Shown piece by piece: positions 1 through 6,100 of a stretch of DNA of 7,695 nucleotides. Numbering within the stretch: position 1 is the first letter of the stretch; every line of letters begins with the position of its first letter. Where the stretch lies: contig MIBM01000149.1 in the NCBI GenBank assembly GCA_001830645.1, positions 1-7,695 of the forward strand, written 5' to 3'. The DNA is from Spirochaetes bacterium RIFOXYC1_FULL_54_7. GTDB lineage: Bacteria; Spirochaetota; Spirochaetia; Treponematales; UBA12059. The notes beneath the pieces were generated by a model. It was not told where the DNA came from. It made no database searches and saw only the letters and a list, made by a program, of their open reading frames with translations. The position numbers and the translations under genes are program-made.

Positions 1-64
1 CGACAATGATCGTAGGGTAGTGTATCCTCATCCTGAAGGAGAGCCGGCGGCACCGCAGTTATGA
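1..64 (+). CDS. 3' end of an upstream gene (partial)
   Basis: The frame whose codons begin at base 2 is open from the left edge and ends at TGA 62-64. It gives a 20-residue tail ending in PEGEPAAPQL. The other two forward frames are closed by stops in this stretch (TGA at 7-9, TAG at 18-20). The stop overlaps the next start codon as ATGA (61-64), the classic four-base overlap of translationally coupled genes, which is the main reason to believe this is a real coding end. Twenty codons are too few to name a family. It could be chance, since only 60 bases support it. If real, it is the first visible member of the operon. Confidence 0.55.
   Translation, partial: DNDRRVVYPHPEGEPAAPQL
36..41 (+). 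promoter_or_regulatory. Possible Shine-Dalgarno sequence, unusually far from the start
   Basis: AAGGAG lies at 36-41, about 19 bases before the ATG at 61, well beyond the usual 5-9 base spacing. No better purine-rich site lies closer. The start at 61 may therefore rely mostly on ribosomes terminating at the overlapping TGA 62-64. A TGA at 34-36 closes the frame upstream, so an earlier start is not available. Confidence 0.3.
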
Positions 65-3000
65 ATAGCCCTCCTGGCCAGCGGGCCATGCGCTTTCTAG
101 CGCTCGTCAGCTTCATCATCCTCATGGGGGCAGCAAGCTCCTGGGCAATGGGCGGCAGGGAAGATCCCCTCGTCCTGGCCGACAGGCTCATTGAGGACCA
201 GAAGTATGACGAGGCCATCCTCTATCTGAGCGAGTTCATCAAACTGTATCCCGACCGTTTTGACCAGGCCCAGGCCAAACTGCGCAAGATAACCCGCATC
301 AGGACCGCCTACAACGAAAAAGCCCTTGCCCTCCTGGAAACCATGGTGAACGAACCGACCAACGAAGAAAAAAAGATTGCCATGATCCGGGAGCTTGAAA
401 ATTTCGAGAAGAATCCAAGTCCGGCGGTGAAGGACTTCATCTCACGCACCAAGGACCTTGCGCTGTTTACCTATAACCGTGCCAAATTCGAAGAGATAAT
501 GGAAGAAGGCAGATTCCTCATCGATGCGCGGCGCTTTGCAGAGGCGGCCCGGACCTATCAGAGGGGGTTCGAACTATACCGGCCGGAGTTCGTGGACGAA
601 GGTTATGATCCTGCTTTTGTGCGTAGGATTTTTGATCAGGAACAGGTGGTAATTGACGCCATAGCCAGGCTGGAAAGCATGGGGCAAAACATGGAAACCG
701 CTTTCACGGACCTTGTTGCAGCCGTAGCATCCAGGGACACCATCGGATTCGTACCAGCCAGGTCTATCGCGGAAGCCGCAGCCCTGGCATTGGCTGACCA
801 ACGACAGAAAATTGTGAATGCAGGCCGGACCCTGGAGGCAGCATTTGCTGAACTTGCTGCCGCAGACCCGAATCTGACCGACAGCTCCTACCTCCCCTTT
901 GCCTACCGCCTCATCCTGGGCCGCCGCACCGAATCAGAGCTTGAAGGCGTAGCCGGCACCATCGATGCCCAGTGGACCATAGCCATGGGGTCGGTACAGA
1001 ACGTACTGGAATCCACAGTGGTAGAAACCATGAAAACAGCGACCCAGGCCTTTGCTGCAGAAGAGTGGCAGCTGGCCCGGGAATCTTTCGCCGAGACCAG
1101 CCAGTGGATAGCCCGGGGGCTACCCGTTCTGGCACTCTGGGCTCTGTACAGCCCCCAGGAACTGGATGAGTATTCAACTCCGCTTGGACAGGCGGTGCTT
1201 GCAACCAAGGGCTCGGACTACCTGCGCCTTCAGCATCTTGCGGAAACGTCTGCAGCCCAGGCCGAGCTGGCTGCACTGCAGCTCGACCTCGACAACGGGG
1301 CAACACGGCTTGCCGATGCTGTGACGGAAGGGCTGGATCGAGCCCAGGGTCTGGCAGCCTTCCAGTCATCACGGGAAATCTTCATACAGGCATCAGTAGC
1401 CTTGGAAAACCTGCGTGAAGCCTCAGGCAACAGAGCCGAGCGGCTTCTGGGCTGGAATGAATCAGGATATGCCCACGAAAGTTCCCTGGCCATCCAGGGC
1501 ATGTACGACGGCCAGGTGTCCAACGCCCTGGACAAGGCACAGCTGAACGAGACAAGTACGGTAGCCAGGGCTGCCTCTTTCGAGTTTGGCCTCATGGTCG
1601 CGGAGTCGGAAGCTGCCAACGAACGTCTGGCCCGGGGCCGCAACCTTCTTGAGGGTCTCCCTTCCGATGACCCGTCCCTGCCCGATGCGATATTCCGCTT
1701 CCCCAGCCGATCCATCGCAGAGCTGACTAATGCCGAAGGGGCCCTGGTCAGGATCGCCACGGACATTCAAGCCTTCCTTGTGAAGTACCAGGGCGAAACA
1801 GCGTATATCTCGTCCGCAGCCTCTGTCCTGGAATGGACGGAACGCAGCACTACGCTCCGCACCACCACGGCAGCAGGGATAGCCGAATCAAGGGCACTGG
1901 CAATCCGGGCCAGGGAGCAGAAGCAGCTTGCCGATTCCAGCCGCCTGGAAGCGGAACGGCGCATCGCGGAAGCAAGTGCCGCTCTGCGGGCCAACAACTT
2001 CGGTACTGCCAGGGAACGGATAGAACGGGCAAGGGAACGTTTCCTGACCTCCCTTTCCTTTGAACAGGATCCCGACCTGCGCAGATCCAGCGACGCCCAG
2101 CTGGCCGCGATAGCATCGGCGATCCTGAAGGCAGAAAACGACCTGGTAGTGGCCGATACACGCCGCCTGCTGACGGAAGGCAGAAGCTTCTATCTCCAGG
2201 GCATCTTTGACAGGGCGGAATCCACCCTCCTGCAAGCCAGGGCACGGTGGTCAACCACCAATGCCACTCCCGAAGTGGAAGTGGAATACTGGCTGAGGCT
2301 GGTACAGACGGCCCTTACCGTCAAGACCGGCCGTGACATACCATCCACTGCCCCGCTATTCCCCGAAATGAGCCAGTTGTTGTCCCTTGCACAGAAATAC
2401 TATGACGATGGCGCCAACCTCCTGAACCGCGGGGACAAGACCAGCGCCCTCCGCTCCTTTGCCCAGGCCAGACAGAAGATAGGTGAAGTCAAGGTCATCT
2501 TCCCCCTCAACCAGACGGCAAGGGTTCTGGAACTCAGGATAGACCAGTTGTCAGATGCCGGGGAATTCAACCGTAAGTTTGCCCGCCTGTTCGATGAAGC
2601 AAAAACCAAGATCAATACCGGAGCAGACCTGACCACAGCCTACAGCGACCTCAAGGATCTCGAGGCCATCAATTCCCGCTACCCTGGATTGCAGGCTCTG
2701 ATTGCCCAGGCCGAGATCCGGCTGGGTTTCAGGCAGCCACCACCGGATCCGCGGGCCATTGCAGAGGCGAGATCCCTTACCGACGCGGCAAGGAGGATTT
2801 TCGACTCCGGCGATGTAGCACAGTTCTCCTTTGCCCGGACCCAGGTCGAACGTGCCATCCTGCTTGATCCAAACAATACAGCGGCCAGTCAGCTGAAAGA
2901 CCGTATAGCCACCTACATCGGAGGCGACACCACCATAGTACTGAACAGCAGTGCCGAAACCCTGTACAACGAGGCGGTGGCCTTCTTTACCGGCGGTAAC

Positions 3001-3111
3001 TACATCAGCGCCCGTGCCAGACTTACCCGGCTGGGGGACATCTTCCCCCAGGGCAGATCCGTCCAGAAGGTGGCAGATCTTGATGCCCGTCTGTCTGCGC
3101 TGGGATACTGA
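61..3111 (+). CDS. Exported TPR-like repeat protein (1016 aa)
   Basis: Residues 10-29 form a signal peptide: Arg11, a hydrophobic core around FLALVSFIILMGAASS, and a likely cleavage after Ala29 in SWA|MGG. No Cys follows, so it is probably a soluble periplasmic or exported protein rather than a lipoprotein. The mature part is almost all helix. TPR-like hairpins can be seen near residues 36-75 (KYDEAILYLSEFIKLYP), 150-175 (ARRFAEAARTYQRGFELY), 611-675 (charged, coiled-coil-like), 698-732 (QGIFDRAESTLLQARARW), 774-810 (GDKTSALRSFAQARQKIGEV), 899-945 (VERAILLDPNNTAASQLKDR) and 965-1016 (NYISARARLTRLGDIFP). Residues 176-600 are helical, but I recognise no motif there. No catalytic site is seen, so a scaffold or protein-binding role is inferred. 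The start at 61 is favoured by the ATGA overlap; Met10 (ATG at 88) also precedes the signal core but has no ribosome site. It ends in tandem stops TGA TAG (3109-3114), 14 bases before a receptor phosphatase gene, which suggests co-expression and perhaps a shared envelope function. The specific function is unknown. Confidence 0.93.
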   Translation: MNSPPGQRAMRFLALVSFIILMGAASSWAMGGREDPLVLADRLIEDQKYDEAILYLSEFIKLYPDRFDQAQAKLRKITRIRTAYNEKALALLETMVNEPTNEEKKIAMIRELENFEKNPSPAVKDFISRTKDLALFTYNRAKFEEIMEEGRFLIDARRFAEAARTYQRGFELYRPEFVDEGYDPAFVRRIFDQEQVVIDAIARLESMGQNMETAFTDLVAAVASRDTIGFVPARSIAEAAALALADQRQKIVNAGRTLEAAFAELAAADPNLTDSSYLPFAYRLILGRRTESELEGVAGTIDAQWTIAMGSVQNVLESTVVETMKTATQAFAAEEWQLARESFAETSQWIARGLPVLALWALYSPQELDEYSTPLGQAVLATKGSDYLRLQHLAETSAAQAELAALQLDLDNGATRLADAVTEGLDRAQGLAAFQSSREIFIQASVALENLREASGNRAERLLGWNESGYAHESSLAIQGMYDGQVSNALDKAQLNETSTVARAASFEFGLMVAESEAANERLARGRNLLEGLPSDDPSLPDAIFRFPSRSIAELTNAEGALVRIATDIQAFLVKYQGETAYISSAASVLEWTERSTTLRTTTAAGIAESRALAIRAREQKQLADSSRLEAERRIAEASAALRANNFGTARERIERARERFLTSLSFEQDPDLRRSSDAQLAAIASAILKAENDLVVADTRRLLTEGRSFYLQGIFDRAESTLLQARARWSTTNATPEVEVEYWLRLVQTALTVKTGRDIPSTAPLFPEMSQLLSLAQKYYDDGANLLNRGDKTSALRSFAQARQKIGEVKVIFPLNQTARVLELRIDQLSDAGEFNRKFARLFDEAKTKINTGADLTTAYSDLKDLEAINSRYPGLQALIAQAEIRLGFRQPPPDPRAIAEARSLTDAARRIFDSGDVAQFSFARTQVERAILLDPNNTAASQLKDRIATYIGGDTTIVLNSSAETLYNEAVAFFTGGNYISARARLTRLGDIFPQGRSVQKVADLDARLSALGY

Positions 3112-3115
3112 TAGT

Positions 3116-3120
3116 GGGAA
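3116..3120 (+). promoter_or_regulatory. Weak ribosome binding site for the phosphatase gene
   Basis: GGGAA at 3116-3120 sits 5 bases before ATG 3126 and 8 before the second ATG at 3129. It is the only purine run in the 14-base gap. It is a weak match to the anti-Shine-Dalgarno sequence, so translation may partly depend on coupling to the upstream gene. No promoter or terminator is visible in the gap. Confidence 0.4.
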
Positions 3121-3125
3121 ACGGC

Positions 3126-6100
3126 ATGATGACTCGAAACGCCACAGGCAAGCGGCTGGCACTTGCCCTTGGAATGCTGACCCTTGCAGTACTCGTCTCT
3201 GCCCCGAAACTTCAGGCGATAACGGATTTCTATTGGGAAAACCCTGCCAGACTGTCGCGAGGGGTAGGAGCCTACCCCCAGGCCCTGAAAGCGGGAAACC
3301 GGGCGCTTGCGATATGGCAGGATATAGTTGCAACTGATGCCGGGGGCAATGCCTGGCTGTCCGTGGCAAGCTGGGAAGATGGACAGGCCAGACGGCAGGA
3401 TCGTCTTATCGGACCCATTCCGTTCAGGGGCGATCCACCGGTCCTGTATTCCGCGGCCTCCGACGGTGAGGACAATGTAGCCCTTGCAGTATCCACAAGT
3501 CCACTTGCCGTATCGGTATTCATATCTGCTGACGGAGGGTCAAGCTTCGGCCAGCCAGCAGTAGTAACCATGGAAGAACCTGGCGTCGCTCCACGTATCT
3601 TCCCCAGAGCCGGCGGAGGCTGGCACCTCTTCATGACCCGCGGTGAATCCGATTCTCTGAGCATCTACCATTCCCGGTCCAGCGACGGTATCGAGTGGAC
3701 ACCCTTCGAAGCCTTTGTACCCCCAGAGTCCGGCCTGCGCCTGAACTTCCTGCCCGCGGCGGCCTCGGTAAACGGACTTGACGTGGTGGTGTTCCAGTCC
3801 CTTGCAGGCGGTGAGCGACCGAGTTTTCAGCTGTTTTCGCGAACCTCAAGCGATGGAGGGGCCACCTGGACACCCCCGAAGCAGCTTACCGATTTTCTTG
3901 ACCCCGTACAGCGGGCCAGGACTTCGGCCAATGATTTTGACAACCAGCGCCCCCATCTTGCCAGGGTCGGTGAACAGTTGTGGCTGTCCTGGGAACGCCG
4001 GGTCCTGTCAGGTTCTGCCCAGGCCTATGCGGCGGTCGTTGACCGCACAGGCTCGGTGGTCCAAGGCTCCGTGGAAAGGGTCAGCCTAGGCCAGGGCAAC
4101 TGCTTTGACCCACGCATCATAGACGCTGACGGCGAACCGGCCATGATCTGGTTTGATGATCGCCGGGGTGAGGAACGGGTATATGCAGCGTTCAAGGAAG
4201 GCGCCTTGTGGCGCGAACTGGATTTGTCAGGCAGGGCCAGGGGTGATGGCTCCTTTGGCCGGGCGGTCTATCTGGATAGCGGCCTGTATGCCTTCTGGCA
4301 GTCGGGCAAGGGTCTGTCAGCCACTGTACAGGGTATGGTTCCAGATACAAGCGTCACGCCGCCGACCCTGACCGCTGTAGACTTTGACCCGGGCGCCGCC
4401 GCGCGGCGCGATCGCGCGACCCTGCGCTGGAACGTCCCGGCCGACTCCTCGGGCATACTCGGGTTCTCGTACCTGTGGTCGCGCGATCCGGCGGCGGTGC
4501 CGCCGGACCAGGTCATGGCCCTCGAGACAACCACCCGCTCCATCAACGAGGCAAACGAGGACGGTCCCTGGTATTTCACAGTCAAAGCCCAGGATTACGC
4601 AGGCAACTGGTCTCCCCCATCGCGTAGCAGCTTCATCCGCGACACCACACCACCAGGAGTTCCCCTGCCCGAGCCTCCCCTTGCCTCGGGAGACGGCTTC
4701 CTGGCGTCCAACACCTTCTCCGTGCGTTGGCAGCCACCGCCAGAAACAGATGTGGCTGGCTACTCCTGGGTATTGGAATATCTGGGTCCCTTGGACCGGC
4801 TACCGGCCAGAAGCAGGCCAGCGCTTACCGTCTCGGCTATAACCCGGATGCCGACAGAAACCACTACTCCTCCCGAGGCTTCTGAAACCTCTGGAACCAC
4901 GGAAGGCACGGAAAACACGGAAGGTAACGGGAAGGAAGAATCCGTCAGCCTTTCTTCTACGGACAAGGCCACACTGGCAGTTCCGCAGGTGGTGGCGCCA
5001 CCCGAATACGCCCTTGTTCCAACCACACAGTACGAGCGGGCGCTGTGGACGGCGAGACAACCTGTCTTCCCTCCCCAGACTGTCAGAACCAACCAGGCGC
5101 GGGCGGATTTCAACAACCTGGATGATGGCTACTGGGCCTTCTCCCTGGCAGCCATAGACAGTGTAGGCAACATGAGCGATGCGTCCCGCATCATACTCCG
5201 GGCCGACAAGTTCATACCCTTTACCCTGGTATCGGATGTCATAGCGGCCAGGGATGATTTCGGCAACCAGCGGCTCAGGATCCTTGGCCGTGGTTTTACC
5301 GACGATGGCCCCATAGTACGCATAGCCATAGACCGGGACGGCAGGGAACCATACGACAGCGTCTATGAGTTGTCGGCCAGGGACTACTCCATCCTGTCAG
5401 ACCGCGTCATCGAGGGTCTTGCGGTTGCGGAGATACCAGAGGGGGATTACCGGGTCGGTTTGTTGCACCAGCAACGTGGCTGGTACTTCACCAGACCCCT
5501 CCTGGCGGTGGATGCCGCCGGAACGGTCAAATTCGGCGATTTCGGTGCTCCCTGGAAACCGGTGTGGACCTTTGTCCCTGCCGACCGGCCAGGCTTGGAC
5601 ATCGGAACCCTGTTCATGTTCCTGGCTTTCGCCTTCCCCCTTGTCGGCATAATCCTGACCCTCAGGCAGGTCGGCGTCGTCATACGGGAAGGCAACGAGA
5701 TCAGAATGGAAGCCCTGGCTCTCCTGGAAGGAAAACCCATGCCCAAAGCGCAACGAGAGCAATTGGCCAAGGCGGCCGGCAAACGACGCGGCAGCCTGGT
5801 GATCAAATTCGCGTTCACCATAAGCCTCCTGGCAATTTTCATAGTGATGCTGGTGGCGGTGCCGCTCGGTATCCAGATGATACAATCCCAGAGCGAGGTC
5901 CAGGCCAGAGGCCTTGAACAGCGGGTCCGGGTGCTGCTTGAAAGCGCCTCCCAGGGAGCCCGTTCATACCTGCCAGCCAGAAACGTCCTGGAACTGTCCC
6001 TCCTACCCAGCCAGGCGGCAGCCCTGGATGAGGCCCTGTACCTGACCATCACCGGCTTTGGAACCGTTGCCGTGGCCGACCCTGACATCGTCTGGGCATC

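Noticed and set aside
88..90. Alternative start (Met10) for the TPR protein
   Set aside because: It would give a compact signal peptide, but no ribosome site precedes it, and the ATGA overlap favours base 61. It cannot be fully excluded.
3114..3116. GTG as alternative start of the phosphatase gene
   Set aside because: It would add only four residues before Met1 and has no Shine-Dalgarno site. ATG 3126 has GGGAA at a suitable distance.
3112..3125. Promoter or terminator between the two large genes
   Set aside because: The gap is 14 bases with no hairpin, T-run or promoter-like elements.
2951..3337. Plus-strand open frame of 128 codons overlapping both genes
   Set aside because: It is out of frame with both supported genes and the product is a mixed-composition sequence without a recognisable motif.
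2551..3369. Open frame of 272 codons on the minus strand across the junction of the two genes
   Set aside because: It covers the end of one well-supported gene, the 14-base gap and the signal-peptide region of the next. Its composition is that of an antisense shadow.
4406..4417. Palindrome GCGCGATCGCGC as a possible terminator or regulatory site
   Set aside because: It lies in mid-gene, has no T-run or loop, and is expected in such a GC-rich patch.
4893..4928. CRISPR-like or regulatory iteron array
   Set aside because: The units are only nine bases, contiguous without spacers, and read in frame within a gene.
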